From NCBI RefSeq assembly GCF_017348915.1, contig NZ_CP071383.1:1860001-1924000 (forward strand): a stretch of 64,000 nt of DNA, given 5' to 3'. The stretch is from Leclercia pneumoniae (GTDB lineage Bacteria; Pseudomonadota; Gammaproteobacteria; Enterobacterales; Enterobacteriaceae). Position 1 is the first letter of the stretch, and every line of letters starts with the position of its first letter. Made by a program: the position numbers and the translations under genes. Shown one piece after another: positions 1 through 10,095 of the stretch. Below the pieces are notes generated by a model that was not told where the DNA came from, did not search any database, and worked only from the letters and a program-made list of their open reading frames with translations.

Positions 1-197
1 CGCAGATAGCCCACGTCCGGCAATGATTTCGCCTCGGCGGGCCACAGGCTGGTACTGTCTCGCGCTACCAGCGACGACTGCGCACCCAGGGCATAGACGA
101 TCTCGGTAACGTCGCCCCCGAGGGCGACGATTTTTTGCGGAGTGGCGGCAAAAACCGTCAGCGGCAAGGCGGCGATCAGGACCAACAGTCTTTTCAT
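1..197 (-). CDS. hmuT: Haemin ABC transporter periplasmic binding protein HmuT (partial, 3' end outside window)
   Basis: Only the first ~65 codons are inside the window. The translated start is a signal peptide ([17 protein letters not shown]) followed by a segment reading [18 protein letters not shown], typical of HmuT/ChuT class III periplasmic haem-binding proteins. The ATG overlaps the hmuS stop codon as ATGA, which implies translational coupling and fixes the start. In this family HmuT carries haem from the outer-membrane receptor to the HmuUV permease. The hmuU and hmuV genes are presumably just left of the window, which cannot be seen here. Confidence 0.9.
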   Translation of the reverse strand, partial: MKRLLVLIAALPLTVFAATPQKIVALGGDVTEIVYALGAQSSLVARDSTSLWPAEAKSLPDVGYL

Positions 198-1222
198 GCG
201 GCCAGCCCCTTAGGCAGCAGGGTGTCGATCTGAGTCCGCCACTGGGGCTGCTCTGGCTCCCCTTCGGTGCGCTGGCCATAAAGCTGGGCGATTTGCGTCC
301 CATCGGCCGCAAAGAGCTCAAGGCTGGTGACGTGACCGTCGGCGGTGGGTTTACGGGTCACCCAGGTTTCTGCGATGGTCTCTTCCAGCAGATGGAGGGT
401 GAAAGTCGGGTTAAAGATATTTAGCCAGCCTTTCATCGGCACCACTTTTTCGACCGTACCCGTGAAAATCTGTACGCAGCCACGATTGCCGACAAAAACC
501 ATAATTTCGTTGCCGTCCTGACGGGTGGTCTCCAGCAGTCTGCTCAGGGCGCTGTTATCCACCCGGCAGGCCAGATCGTCACTCACCAGGCGGAAGGCCT
601 GCTGGCGGCTCAGGTTATGGCGTTTCAACAGACCAAAGAACTGATGCACATCGGTCATGGCGCGCCATTCTTTATCCAGGGTAGCGGCATCTGCCCCTTC
701 GGCGTAGGTGACGGCGTCGGCCGGTTTGAGCGTCAGCGGCGGATTGTCGGCAGAGATAAAGCGCGTGAGCAGGTCGCCCCAGGCGGCAACGTCGGTCTTG
801 TCGGTGGTGTAAACCTTCAATAGCGCATCGCCCTGATGGTCAAAAAACTGGATGCTCTGGTGCGCGCCCCGGGCGTTGACCTCGCTAATATGGAAGGCGC
901 TGGCCCACTGGCCGAGGAACAGGCGCAGATCCAGGGCCCGCGGATTCAGCACCAGCCCGGCGTGACCCTTAAGATGCTGATTGCTGAAGGCACCGACCTG
1001 CTCGTGTACCGCATATTCATTACGGCAAATGCACTTTGTTTCTCCCACGGCCTCCAGCGCGCCGAGGATCTCGCGGATCTCGCCCTGCAGACGCCAGGCA
1101 TCATGCCCAACGCGCGCAGAGGTGAGTTCTGCTTCGCTGATACTCATCATGCCTGCGATGTCACGAGCATATTTACCCGGATGTTCTTCTTTTAGCGCAA
1201 GCCAGCGTGTGTAGTCATTCAT
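194..1222 (-). CDS. hmuS: Haemin-degrading/haem-trafficking protein HmuS
   Basis: A 342-residue cytoplasmic protein with the duplicated HemS/ChuS fold. It binds haem delivered by HmuTUV, and in this family it passes on or breaks down haem to release iron. An in-frame reading extends upstream to 1276, but I chose the ATG at 1222. It begins [16 protein letters not shown] like known HmuS proteins and has a good AGGAAG ribosome site, whereas the extra 18 residues run into the gap after hmuR. It lies 47 bases after hmuR and overlaps hmuT by four bases, so it is the third gene of the hemP-hmuRST operon under the Fur box at 3545-3563. Confidence 0.93.
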   Translation of the reverse strand: MNDYTRWLALKEEHPGKYARDIAGMMSISEAELTSARVGHDAWRLQGEIREILGALEAVGETKCICRNEYAVHEQVGAFSNQHLKGHAGLVLNPRALDLRLFLGQWASAFHISEVNARGAHQSIQFFDHQGDALLKVYTTDKTDVAAWGDLLTRFISADNPPLTLKPADAVTYAEGADAATLDKEWRAMTDVHQFFGLLKRHNLSRQQAFRLVSDDLACRVDNSALSRLLETTRQDGNEIMVFVGNRGCVQIFTGTVEKVVPMKGWLNIFNPTFTLHLLEETIAETWVTRKPTADGHVTSLELFAADGTQIAQLYGQRTEGEPEQPQWRTQIDTLLPKGLAA

Positions 1223-1269
1223 TGTCTCTTCCTTCCGAATAAAGACCCCGGCGAACCGGGGCAAGGGGA

Positions 1270-3255
1270 TTACCACTGATAACTTACGAAGATCTTACCG
1301 TTACGGCCATCCTGCGGGATGCCCTGCGGTGACCAGTACTCTTTGTCGAAGGCGTTGCCCAGCACCAGCGTGGTGGTAACACCTTTCAACTGCGCCTGAC
1401 CTTCGTAGCTGACGTAGAAGTCATTTACCGCGTAGCCAGGTTGCTTACTGTAGCTGCTGCTAACGTGGGTTGAACGGTCGGCAAAGGTGCCGATCCAGCC
1501 GACGGAGAAGCCGCTCTGGGCCACCGGTATGTTCAGTTTACTGGTGACAGTGTCCGGGTTGATGCTGGAGATGTACTCCCCGGTGTCGGTATCTTTGCCG
1601 CGGGTGCGGTTATAGGCCATGTCGAGGCTAAACAGGTCGGCGGAATATTTTGCCATTACGTCCCAGCCCCAGATTTTGGCATTCGGCACGTTGTAGGACA
1701 TGGTGGTCGCAGCGGCAAAATCGACGGTGGTCGAGATGTAGTCTTTGGCGTTGGTATCAAAGTAGCTGGCTTTGAACTCCAGCGCATCGTTGCCAAGCCA
1801 GAGATTGTCAAAGCGCAGACCAAAACCATACTCCTGCGTTTCGTTGGTTTCTGGTCGCAGGTTCGGGTTTGGTACCCAGTAGTTGGTGTAGAAGCTGCCT
1901 ATGGAGAAGTGTTTCTCATCGTTATAAATCTCACCCATGGTCGGGGCGCGGAAGGCCTGGGCATACGAGCCAAACAGCATCAGCCAGTCGGTTGGGCTAA
2001 CGGTTAACCCGGCACGCGATGACCACTTATGCGCATCCACATCTTCATAGCCGTCGCTACTTCCGCGATAGTTGTCATAGCGGGTACCGCCAAGAAGGGT
2101 GACCGGCAGATCGCGCAGGGTGATCTCATCCTGCAACCAGCCTGAGCTGAAGTCGATTTTCGCATCCGGGAAGCCTGTCGCAGCGCCAGATGCGTTCTGC
2201 TCCTGACGGTAATACTCGCCGCCGTAAGTCAGTAAATGAGAGGCGAAGGAGTCGCTGAACAGGCGGGAGCGGTTTTCCACTTTCCCGCCTTTGGTGGTCT
2301 GTTTGCGGAATTCGCCGGTGTCATCGAGGTTTTGCGCGTTGATGCGGGCTTCTGACCAGTACACTTTGGCATCCGCATTCAGCCAGTCGTTACCCGCCGG
2401 CGCAATCTTATAGCCAAGCTGGGCGTCACGCTGAATAGTGGAACGGTCAGTCATGGGGTTGCTGCTATCCACTTCGCCTGGCGTTTGCGGATTTTTTGGC
2501 TCCTGCGCGGCATTGTTGTAGTAACGCAGCATTCCGCTCAGGGTCTGAGCGCTGTCAATTTTCCAGCTCCCTTTTGCCAGCATGTTATTGATGGACTCAT
2601 CGTTGGGCGCGGTATCACCGTCGCTCTGACGAATATCGCCCCGGTCGCGGCTGGACCAGGAGAGAAGGCCGTCGAGGGTGTCGGTACGGCCAAAGGCGCT
2701 GGCGCCCATGCCCAGGCTATGATCCCTGGTGGCGGCGGTGCCGAATACGCGATATCCGCTGTTTTTTCCAGCCTCCAGCAGATCGCTGGCATTCACCGTA
2801 TCGTAAGCAATCACGCCCCCCAGCGCGCCGCTGCCGTACAGCAGGGCGGAGGGGCCACGCACCACTTCGATGCGCTTAATAAGGGCGGGATCGAGAAAAG
2901 TGCTGTTGAGATGACCGGTATCGGTCCCCTGACGCACCCCATCTACCAGGATCAGTACGCCACGACGATCGTAACCGCGCAGGTTCACGTCCTGGCCGTT
3001 AGTGCGACCACTACCGTCGAGGGTTATCCCCGGTACCTGACGCAGCAAATCGGCGGCAGAGCTGGCGGTCTGATTCTCAGGGGCGGTGGCATCAATAACG
3101 CTCACCATCATCGGGGCTTCAAAGGTGCTCCGGGCGTTGCCCGTGGCGGTGACGGTCATCTCCTCCGCAGCAGCAAAAGCGGCGCCGGGCAGGGTACTGA
3201 AAATCGCCAGCGCCAGCAGCGACGGGCGCAAAGACGCGGAATGCAGGTATGGCAT
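1270..3255 (-). CDS. hmuR: TonB-dependent haem/haemoglobin receptor HmuR
   Basis: A 661-residue outer-membrane receptor. It has a signal peptide ending near AAFA, a TonB-box-like EEMTVTATG, a plug domain with LLRQVPGI and VRGPSALLYGSGALGG, and a 22-strand barrel ending in an aromatic residue (SYQW). The FRAP and NPNL motifs diagnostic of haem receptors are present (FRAPTMGEIYND ... VPNPNLRPE) with a histidine between them. A GGAGAG ribosome site precedes the ATG at 3255. It brings haem across the outer membrane using TonB energy and feeds HmuT. HmuR or HemR are equally usable names. Confidence 0.95.
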   Translation of the reverse strand: MPYLHSASLRPSLLALAIFSTLPGAAFAAAEEMTVTATGNARSTFEAPMMVSVIDATAPENQTASSAADLLRQVPGITLDGSGRTNGQDVNLRGYDRRGVLILVDGVRQGTDTGHLNSTFLDPALIKRIEVVRGPSALLYGSGALGGVIAYDTVNASDLLEAGKNSGYRVFGTAATRDHSLGMGASAFGRTDTLDGLLSWSSRDRGDIRQSDGDTAPNDESINNMLAKGSWKIDSAQTLSGMLRYYNNAAQEPKNPQTPGEVDSSNPMTDRSTIQRDAQLGYKIAPAGNDWLNADAKVYWSEARINAQNLDDTGEFRKQTTKGGKVENRSRLFSDSFASHLLTYGGEYYRQEQNASGAATGFPDAKIDFSSGWLQDEITLRDLPVTLLGGTRYDNYRGSSDGYEDVDAHKWSSRAGLTVSPTDWLMLFGSYAQAFRAPTMGEIYNDEKHFSIGSFYTNYWVPNPNLRPETNETQEYGFGLRFDNLWLGNDALEFKASYFDTNAKDYISTTVDFAAATTMSYNVPNAKIWGWDVMAKYSADLFSLDMAYNRTRGKDTDTGEYISSINPDTVTSKLNIPVAQSGFSVGWIGTFADRSTHVSSSYSKQPGYAVNDFYVSYEGQAQLKGVTTTLVLGNAFDKEYWSPQGIPQDGRNGKIFVSYQW

Positions 3256-3323
3256 AGCAACTCTCCATAAGGATATGAAAGCGCTGGCTGCCTGGGGATG
3301 ACCTGGGTGGCTGGCGAGGTTTT

Positions 3324-3518
3324 TTATTTTGTCAGGATTAATTTTCCGGCATGGGTTTGACGCAGCAGATACTGCTGGCCGTCATGCTCGATAATGACGC
3401 GGCCTTCATCGCCCAGCAGCGTTTTACTGCTGATACGACGATCGGCTGCATCGGGCGCAGGCTGTGTTTTGTCTTCAGGACGAGAAAGCGTTGCTGCAGT
3501 GTTATCCATACGTGACAT
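3324..3518 (-). CDS. hemP: Haemin uptake protein HemP (YdiE family)
   Basis: A 64-residue protein whose C-terminal half ([25 protein letters not shown], ending GKLILTK; quoted in two parts as [14 protein letters not shown] and [11 protein letters not shown]) matches the HemP/HmuP family. Members are small cytoplasmic proteins at the head of haem uptake operons, and in some bacteria they help regulate the receptor gene. It is the first gene downstream of the Fur box and is co-directional with hmuRST. A start at the second Met (MDNTAATL, three codons in) is also possible. Confidence 0.88.
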   Translation of the reverse strand: MSRMDNTAATLSRPEDKTQPAPDAADRRISSKTLLGDEGRVIIEHDGQQYLLRQTHAGKLILTK

Positions 3519-3544
3519 AGTGTTTTCAAAATAGCAATCAATGT

Positions 3545-3563
3545 AACAATGATAATCATTATC
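3545..3563. promoter_or_regulatory. Fur box of the hemP-hmuRST operon
   Basis: The 19-bp site centred on GATAATCATTATC (3551-3563) is a near-perfect match to the Fur consensus. It lies about 30 bp upstream of hemP. Iron-replete Fur would repress the haem operon here. Confidence 0.88.
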
Positions 3564-3659
3564 AACAAAAGATCTGACTCGGCAAGCGTTTTTACCAAAA
3601 AAGCGCGAGAGGATCGGATTACCGACAAATGTGAAGAAAATGAGGATATTAAGCGCGGA

Positions 3660-3682
3660 GAAACCCGGCGCAAAGGCCGGGT
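3660..3682 (-). terminator. Rho-independent terminator of aroH
   Basis: On the minus strand a stem CCCGGC/GCCGGG is followed by TTTCTC, just after the aroH stop codon. Confidence 0.6.
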
Positions 3683-3688
3683 ATTAGT

Positions 3689-4735
3689 TTAAAACCGGGT
3701 ATCAACCGCGGCAGCGAGCTTTTCAATCAGCAGCTCAGTATCTTCCCAGCTGAGGCACGGATCGGTAATGGACTGGCCGTAAGCAATCGGCTGACCGACC
3801 ACCACTTTTTGCGTCCCTTCTTTGATAAAGCTTTCAGCCATAATGCCGGCGATGGCGGTGGAGCCGCTGCGGATCTGCTGGCAAACGTCATCACAAACCT
3901 CCAGCTGGCGACGATGTTGTTTCTGGCAATTACCGTGGCTGAAGTCGACGACCAGCTGCTCCGGCAGGTCAAATTCACGCAGCGTTTCACACGCCTCATG
4001 AATATCCTGAGCATGATAATTCGGCTTTTTGCCGCCGCGCATAATGATGTGACCGTACGGGTTGCCGCTGGTCTGGTAGATCGCCATTTGACCGTTTTTA
4101 TCCGGCGAGAGGAACATATGGCTAGTCCGCGCCGCGCGAATCGCGTCTACGGCGATACGGGTATTACCGTCGGTGCCATTTTTAAAGCCCACAGGGCAGG
4201 AGAGCGCTGAGGCCATTTCACGGTGGATCTGGCTTTCCGTCGTACGGGCGCCGATTGCGCCCCAGCTAATGAGGTCGGCGATAAACTGTCCGGTCACCAT
4301 ATCGAGAAATTCGGTGGCCGTCGGCATGCCAAGCTCGTTCACCTGCAGCAGCAGTTTACGCGCCAGTTGAATACCCTGATTAACGCGGTAGCTACCATTC
4401 AGATCGGGATCGGAAATCAGCCCCTTCCAGCCCACCACCGTGCGCGGTTTTTCGAAGTAGGTGCGCATGACGATCTCAAGCCGGGCCTGATGTTTGTCAC
4501 GCAGCACTTTCAGCCGTTGGGCATAGTCGATAGCGGCATCAAGATCGTGGATGGAACAAGGGCCAATAATTACCAGCAGGCGAGGGTCATCGCCATTAAG
4601 GATTTTTTCGATACTTTTTCGTGACGTTGTCACGTTTTCTGCCACGGCGGCAGAGAGAGGATAGCGCTCGGCCAGTTCGGCTGGCGTGACGAGAGTGTCA
4701 ATGCGCGCCGTGCGGAGTTCATCGGTTTTATTCAT
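3689..4735 (-). CDS. aroH: DAHP synthase, tryptophan-sensitive isozyme AroH
   Basis: A 348-residue class I 3-deoxy-D-arabino-heptulosonate-7-phosphate synthase. It condenses PEP with erythrose 4-phosphate, the first step of the shikimate pathway. Family landmarks include LLVIIGPCSIHD, the KPRT motif (EKPRTVVGWKG) and the DFSHGNC metal/PEP segment. The sequence follows E. coli AroH closely, and a TrpR operator upstream supports the tryptophan-regulated isozyme over AroF or AroG. An in-frame ATG at 4768 exists, but 4735 gives MNKTDELRTARI, matching the known N terminus. The neighbouring ppsR and ppsA act on PEP, one of its substrates. Confidence 0.95.
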   Translation of the reverse strand: MNKTDELRTARIDTLVTPAELAERYPLSAAVAENVTTSRKSIEKILNGDDPRLLVIIGPCSIHDLDAAIDYAQRLKVLRDKHQARLEIVMRTYFEKPRTVVGWKGLISDPDLNGSYRVNQGIQLARKLLLQVNELGMPTATEFLDMVTGQFIADLISWGAIGARTTESQIHREMASALSCPVGFKNGTDGNTRIAVDAIRAARTSHMFLSPDKNGQMAIYQTSGNPYGHIIMRGGKKPNYHAQDIHEACETLREFDLPEQLVVDFSHGNCQKQHRRQLEVCDDVCQQIRSGSTAIAGIMAESFIKEGTQKVVVGQPIAYGQSITDPCLSWEDTELLIEKLAAAVDTRF

Positions 4736-4853
4736 GGAATATCTCAGAATTTTGTGCTTCATCGGCAAACTACCGGGAAGTGATGGGCATCACCTTAAAC
4801 CAATCCCCGCTGATTTCAAGTGCAGGGCGTTATCCGCCCTGCCGTTGCGCAGC

Positions 4854-4897
4854 AGTATACGCTTTTATGAATTCATGTACTAGCATGTTAGTACATG
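4854..4897 (-). promoter_or_regulatory. aroH promoter with TrpR operator
   Basis: The palindrome GTACTAGCATGTTAGTAC (4877-4894, extended by CAT/ATG to 4874-4897) matches the trp operator pattern of two CTAG-like half sites. On the minus strand a TATACT -10 hexamer lies at 4854-4859, which puts the operator over the -35 region, as in E. coli aroH. The operator also overlaps the last codons and stop of ppsR. Confidence 0.82.
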
Positions 4898-5721
4898 CGG
4901 CGACTCAGACCCATTATGTCGAGGATTTTGGTGGCAATCTCTTCCACCGAATAGTTAGTGCTGTTTAGCCAGGGGATCTGGTTTTTTCGGTATAAAGCTT
5001 CCACTTCAGAGACTTCCATTCGGCACTGACGCATAGAGGCGTAACGGCTATTTTCGCGGCGCTCTTCGCGGATAGCGGCCAGCCGTTCCGGGTTGATCGT
5101 CAGGCCAAAAAGTTTGTGTTGCAGCGGTTTAAGGGCCGCAGGCAGGACAAGATTGTCCATATCGTCGGCAATAAAGGGGTAGTTGGCGGCGCGGATACCA
5201 AACTGCATCGCCAGATAGAGGCTGGTGGGGGTTTTACCGCAGCGCGAAACGCCCAGCAGGATCACCTGCGCCTGATCAAGGTTACGCATTGAAATGCCAT
5301 CGTCGTGCGCCAGGGTGTAATCAATGGCGGCAATACGGGCATCGTATTTGATGATATTGGCCGGGTTCAGGCCGTGCGTACGGTGGGCGATAGGGGTCGG
5401 ATCGAGTTGCAACTCATTCTGTAACGGAGCAACCAGCGCCTGGACAATATCCTGGCAGAATCCTTCGCTCTGCAAAATGATGGCCCGGATTTCAGGAAGC
5501 ACAATAGAGTAAAACACCAGCGGACGTACGCCGGTTTGCTGAAAGATAGCGTCGATCTGATCCTTCACCGCCCTGGCGCGGCTTTCGTTTTCCACAAAAG
5601 GGAGCGTGATGCTGTTAATGGCGACCGGGAACTGTGACATTACCGCGTGGCCCAGCACTTCGGCGGTAATTGCCGTCCCATCGGAAATATAAAAAACCTG
5701 GCGATCCACAGCATTATCCAT
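4888..5721 (-). CDS. ppsR: PEP synthase regulatory protein PpsR (bifunctional kinase/phosphorylase)
   Basis: A 277-residue DUF299 protein. In this family it inactivates PEP synthase by ADP-dependent phosphorylation of an active-site threonine and reactivates it by Pi-dependent dephosphorylation. The start [19 protein letters not shown] has the family's N-terminal FYISDGTA motif, and the P-loop-like segment [15 protein letters not shown] is visible mid-protein. I chose the ATG at 5721 over the one at 5742 by family length. It is divergent from its target ppsA and upstream of aroH in the same direction. Confidence 0.94.
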   Translation of the reverse strand: MDNAVDRQVFYISDGTAITAEVLGHAVMSQFPVAINSITLPFVENESRARAVKDQIDAIFQQTGVRPLVFYSIVLPEIRAIILQSEGFCQDIVQALVAPLQNELQLDPTPIAHRTHGLNPANIIKYDARIAAIDYTLAHDDGISMRNLDQAQVILLGVSRCGKTPTSLYLAMQFGIRAANYPFIADDMDNLVLPAALKPLQHKLFGLTINPERLAAIREERRENSRYASMRQCRMEVSEVEALYRKNQIPWLNSTNYSVEEIATKILDIMGLSRRMY

Positions 5722-5956
5722 TTTGCGTACCTTGAATATCAAACGTAATTGACTGAAAGCATAAATTAAAAAAGTAAATTACAACAGTCAATCAGCGGGC
5801 CTAATTAAAAATGAAATGGTGTTTTTATTTTTAATGAAAAGTGGATTTCATTTTTATAAACAGCGTTGTATACCGATTATTTTTGTGGGAATCCATATTA
5901 ATCATTAGGTTAGCAATTGAGCGGGAACAGTCCGAAAAGCGAAAAAATAAATCTGC

Positions 5957-5970
5957 TTACACGATTCACC
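5957..5970. promoter_or_regulatory. Putative Cra (FruR) site upstream of ppsA
   Basis: On the minus strand the site reads GGTGAATCGTGTAA, close to the Cra consensus GSTGAAWCSNTHHW. It sits about 90 bp before the ppsA start in the 337-bp AT-rich ppsR-ppsA gap. Cra is known to activate ppsA in E. coli. I recognise no other sites in this gap. Confidence 0.55.
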
Positions 5971-6058
5971 GTTTTTTTAGCGCGGATAAATATGCCAGTA
6001 TAAATACCGCAGTAAGGTGTTTCTTAACCCGTTCATATATCATAAAAGGATTGTTTCG

Positions 6059-8437
6059 ATGTCCAACAATGGCTCGTCACCGCTGGTGCTTTGGTATAAC
6101 CAACTCGGCATGAATGATGTAGACAGAGTTGGAGGCAAAAATGCCTCCCTGGGTGAAATGATTACAAATCTGTCAGGTATGGGTGTCTCCGTACCGAATG
6201 GATTTGCTACCACCGCCGATGCGTTTAATCTGTTTTTAGACCAGAGCGGCGTAAACCAGCGCATTTACGACCTGCTGGACAACACGGATATTGATGATGT
6301 CTCTGCGCTTGCAAAAGCCGGGGCACAAATCCGCCAGTGGATTATCGACACACCTTTCCAGCCGGAACTGGAAAAAGCCATCCACGATGCGTACAACCAG
6401 CTTTCGGCTGATGATGCGCAAGCCTCTTTTGCCGTGCGCTCATCCGCCACCGCAGAAGATATGCCCGATGCCTCCTTTGCCGGGCAGCAGGAGACCTTCC
6501 TCAACGTGCAGGGCTATGATGCCGTGCTGGTGGCAGTGAAACACGTCTTTGCCTCCCTCTTTAACGACCGCGCCATCTCTTATCGCGTACACCAGGGCTA
6601 CGACCATCGCGGGGTGGCGCTGTCTGCTGGCGTTCAACGCATGGTGCGCTCCGATCTCGCCTCATCGGGTGTGATGTTCTCTATTGATACCGAATCCGGT
6701 TTCGATCAGGTGGTCTTTATCACCTCGGCCTGGGGCCTGGGCGAAATGGTGGTCCAGGGGGCGGTGAACCCGGATGAGTTCTACGTGCATAAACCGACGC
6801 TGGCCGCCGGGCGCCCGTCGATTGTGCGTCGTACCATGGGCTCGAAAAAAATTCGTATGATCTATGCCCCGAACCAGGAGCACGGTAAACAGGTGACGAT
6901 TGAAGATGTACCGCAGGAACAACGCGACCGCTTCTCTCTGACCGATGCCGAAGTGCAGGAGCTGGCGAAACAGGCGGTACAGATCGAGAAACATTATGGC
7001 CGTCCGATGGATATTGAGTGGGCCAAAGATGGCAACACCGGCAAGCTGTTTATCGTCCAGGCGCGTCCGGAAACCGTGCGCTCACGCGGGCAGGTGATGG
7101 AGCGTTACACGCTGCATGCGCAGGGCAAAATTGTTGCTGAAGGCCGTGCTATCGGCCATCGTATCGGCGCCGGCCCGGTAAAAGTGATCCACGATATTAG
7201 CGAGATGAACCGCATTCAGCCCGGCGATGTGCTGGTCACCGACATGACCGACCCGGACTGGGAACCGATCATGAAGAAGGCCGCGGCCATCGTCACCAAC
7301 CGTGGCGGCCGTACCTGTCACGCGGCCATCATCGCCCGTGAGCTGGGGATCCCTGCCGTTGTTGGCTGTGGGGATGCGACGGAGCGCATGAAGGATGATG
7401 AGAAGGTGACCGTCTCCTGTGCCGAGGGTGATACCGGTTATGTCTACGCCGATATTCTGGACTTCAGCGTGAAAAGCTCCAGTGTGGATACCATGCCGGA
7501 TCTGCCGCTGAAGATCATGATGAACGTCGGTAACCCGGATCGCGCCTTTGACTTTGCCTGTCTGCCGAACGAAGGCGTGGGTCTGGCGCGACTGGAATTT
7601 ATCATCAACCGCATGATTGGCGTTCACCCGCGTGCGCTACTGGAGTTTGATGACCAGCCGGCGACGCTGCAGAACGAAATCCGTGAAATAATGAAAGGCT
7701 ACGACTCACCGAAAGAGTTCTACGTGGGCCGTCTGTCCGAAGGAATTGCCACCCTGGGCGCGGCATTCTACCCGAAACGCGTGATCGTACGTCTGTCGGA
7801 CTTTAAGTCGAATGAGTACGCCAATCTGGTCGGCGGTGAGCGTTACGAGCCGGAAGAAGAGAACCCGATGCTGGGCTTCCGTGGTGCGGGTCGCTACGTC
7901 TCCGACAGCTTCCGCGACTGCTTCGCGCTGGAGTGCGAGGCGGTGAAACGCGTGCGCAACGACATGGGGCTGACCAACGTTGAAATCATGATCCCGTTTG
8001 TGCGTACCGTAGACCAGGCGAAAGCGGTGGTAGACGAGCTGGCGCGTCAGGGGCTGAAGCGCGGTGAGAACGGGCTGAAGATCATCATGATGTGCGAAAT
8101 TCCGTCCAACGCACTGTTGGCAGAACAGTTCCTTGAGCACTTTGATGGCTTCTCTATCGGCTCGAACGACATGACGCAGCTGACGCTGGGTCTGGATCGC
8201 GACTCCGGCGTGGTCTCTGAGCTGTTTGATGAGCGTAACGAAGCGGTGAAAGCGCTGCTTTCTATGTCTATCCGCGCGGCGAAGAAGCAGGGCAAATATG
8301 TCGGGATTTGCGGACAGGGCCCGTCCGACCATGAAGACTTTGCGGCGTGGCTGATGGAGGAGGGCATTGATAGCCTCTCCCTGAACCCGGATACCGTGGT
8401 GCAGACCTGGCTGAGCCTGGCTGAGCTGAATAAGTAA
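6059..8437 (+). CDS. ppsA: Phosphoenolpyruvate synthase PpsA
   Basis: A 792-residue enzyme converting pyruvate, ATP and water to PEP, AMP and Pi for gluconeogenesis. The domain order is N-terminal ATP-grasp ([18 protein letters not shown] near 125), the central phosphohistidine swivel domain with the [21 protein letters not shown] motif holding the phosphorylated His, and a C-terminal PEP-binding TIM barrel with [18 protein letters not shown] and GICGQGPSD. Translation starts at the ATG at 6059 (MSNNGSS); a longer frame from 6017 is not needed. It is controlled after translation by PpsR next door and probably by Cra. Confidence 0.97.
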   Translation: MSNNGSSPLVLWYNQLGMNDVDRVGGKNASLGEMITNLSGMGVSVPNGFATTADAFNLFLDQSGVNQRIYDLLDNTDIDDVSALAKAGAQIRQWIIDTPFQPELEKAIHDAYNQLSADDAQASFAVRSSATAEDMPDASFAGQQETFLNVQGYDAVLVAVKHVFASLFNDRAISYRVHQGYDHRGVALSAGVQRMVRSDLASSGVMFSIDTESGFDQVVFITSAWGLGEMVVQGAVNPDEFYVHKPTLAAGRPSIVRRTMGSKKIRMIYAPNQEHGKQVTIEDVPQEQRDRFSLTDAEVQELAKQAVQIEKHYGRPMDIEWAKDGNTGKLFIVQARPETVRSRGQVMERYTLHAQGKIVAEGRAIGHRIGAGPVKVIHDISEMNRIQPGDVLVTDMTDPDWEPIMKKAAAIVTNRGGRTCHAAIIARELGIPAVVGCGDATERMKDDEKVTVSCAEGDTGYVYADILDFSVKSSSVDTMPDLPLKIMMNVGNPDRAFDFACLPNEGVGLARLEFIINRMIGVHPRALLEFDDQPATLQNEIREIMKGYDSPKEFYVGRLSEGIATLGAAFYPKRVIVRLSDFKSNEYANLVGGERYEPEEENPMLGFRGAGRYVSDSFRDCFALECEAVKRVRNDMGLTNVEIMIPFVRTVDQAKAVVDELARQGLKRGENGLKIIMMCEIPSNALLAEQFLEHFDGFSIGSNDMTQLTLGLDRDSGVVSELFDERNEAVKALLSMSIRAAKKQGKYVGICGQGPSDHEDFAAWLMEEGIDSLSLNPDTVVQTWLSLAELNK

Positions 8438-8478
8438 AACCTGAATCCGGTTTTTTTATAAGGCCGGGAAAGAGTAAA

Positions 8479-8512
8479 AAGGGCGAGGAGAATACTCCTC
8501 GCCCTTTTATTT
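8479..8512 (+). terminator. Rho-independent terminator after ppsA
   Basis: A GGGCGAGGAG/CTCCTCGCCC stem with a short loop is followed by TTTTATTTT. Confidence 0.85.
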
Positions 8513-8691
8513 TCTCTTATTTGCTGCGCATCACAAATAATGCAAAAAACTAAAAATCATAATTTGTCTGTTAATTTCGACAATTGTTAGCCTGGCAGGT
8601 GTTGCTAATACTTTGGCCTTAACTGCGCATTGCCCTGAAATCTGCGCATCCTGGTTGAAACACGTTTTAACCTGATAATAAGGCCAATAAA

Positions 8692-10092
8692 ATGACACTC
8701 TCCTCTGTTTTAACTACGAAAGATAAAATAGGTTACGGTTTTGGCGATATGGCCAGTGCGCTGGTCTGGCAAACAGCAACGTTATTTCTTGCTTATTTCT
8801 ATACGGATGTTTTCGGTTTGCCTGCAGCGATTATGGGAACCATGTTTTTAGTGGTTCGCGTCGTGGATGCCTTTGTCGATCCCTGCATCGGTGCCCTGGT
8901 CGACCGGACGCAAACCCGCCATGGTCGATTTCGTCCCTGGCTACTGTGGTTCGCCATTCCGTTTGGCGTAAGCTGTCTCATCACCTTCTACGTACCGGAC
9001 GTGGGGGCGACGGCGAAAATAGTCTATGCCTGCCTCACCTATACCCTCCTGAGCCTGATCTACTCTGCTATCAACGTCCCGTATTGCGCCATGCCCGGTG
9101 CTCTGACGCTGGATCCGCGTGAACGTCACTCGTTACAATCCTGGCGCTTTGGACTGTCGTTCATCGGCGGGTTGATTGTCACGGTGATTGCCCTGCCGCT
9201 GGTTTCGCTCCTCGGTAATGGAAACGTGCAGAAAGGCTATTTCTACGCCATGAGCCTGATGGGGTTACTGGGTATCATTTTATTTTTCTGCTGCTTCTTC
9301 ATGACCCGCGAACGTTATTCCCCGCGAAATGATACTTCGGGCTCTATGTTGTCTGATTTAAAACTGCTGGCCGGCAACAGCCAGTGGCGAATTCTTTTCC
9401 TGTTTAATATTTTATTGTTAACCGCAGTGGTGACGCGTGGCTCGGCGACAATGTATTATGTTAATTATGTCCTGCTGCGCCCGGATCTGGTCTTTGCGTT
9501 TATCGTGGCCGGAATGGTCGCGGCCCTGAGCGGGGCATTATTGTCCGAACGTCTGTTAGGTAAATTCGACCGCGTACGTGCTTATCAGTGGACAATAATC
9601 TCTTTCGTGATATTTGGTGCGCTGATATTCTTTATTCCCCCATCACAGATCTGGCTTATCTTTGGCCTGAATATCATTTTTAGCTTTATTCAAAACCTGA
9701 CGACACCATTACAGTGGACGATGTTCTCTGACGTGGTCGACTACGAAGAACATCGCAGCGGTCGTCGCCTTGATGGGCTGGTTTTTTCAACCGCGCTGTT
9801 TGCCATTAAGTTCGGCCTGGCGCTGGGCGGTGCCGTTGTGGGCTGGGTGCTGGGTATGGTGAATTATGCCCCAGGACAGGCGACCCAGACGCCGCACGTG
9901 CTTACCACGATTAATGCGCTGTTTACCCTCATTCCTTGCGCGCTGTTTCTCGGCATGGTGGTACTGCTTGCCCTCTACAAGCTTAACAGCCGGGTGGTGG
10001 ATTCCATCGCCCGTGAGCTCGCCAGTAAGCGCGACGGACAGACCGCTGCTGAACCGCTTAGCCCTGCCATTCCATCTGCCACACAGGAGTAA
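8692..10092 (+). CDS. GPH-family sugar:cation symporter
   Basis: A 466-residue, 12-helix inner-membrane protein of the glycoside-pentoside-hexuronide:cation symporter family (MelB, YicJ, XynP relatives). The N terminus KDKIGYGFGDMAS and the motif RVVDAFVDPCIGALVDRT are typical; the conserved aspartates bind the cation in MelB. It ends three bases before a cytoplasmic GH3 glycosidase, so the pair probably imports and hydrolyses a short beta-linked glycoside. The substrate cannot be read from sequence; beta-xylosides or beta-glucosides are likely. The pair is inserted between ppsA and rprA relative to E. coli, and no regulator gene is adjacent. Confidence 0.88.
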   Translation: MTLSSVLTTKDKIGYGFGDMASALVWQTATLFLAYFYTDVFGLPAAIMGTMFLVVRVVDAFVDPCIGALVDRTQTRHGRFRPWLLWFAIPFGVSCLITFYVPDVGATAKIVYACLTYTLLSLIYSAINVPYCAMPGALTLDPRERHSLQSWRFGLSFIGGLIVTVIALPLVSLLGNGNVQKGYFYAMSLMGLLGIILFFCCFFMTRERYSPRNDTSGSMLSDLKLLAGNSQWRILFLFNILLLTAVVTRGSATMYYVNYVLLRPDLVFAFIVAGMVAALSGALLSERLLGKFDRVRAYQWTIISFVIFGALIFFIPPSQIWLIFGLNIIFSFIQNLTTPLQWTMFSDVVDYEEHRSGRRLDGLVFSTALFAIKFGLALGGAVVGWVLGMVNYAPGQATQTPHVLTTINALFTLIPCALFLGMVVLLALYKLNSRVVDSIARELASKRDGQTAAEPLSPAIPSATQE

Positions 10093-10095
10093 ACT

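Noticed and set aside
2485..3270. 261-codon plus-strand frame opposite hmuR
   Set aside because: Antisense shadow of hmuR; low-complexity composition and no family resemblance.
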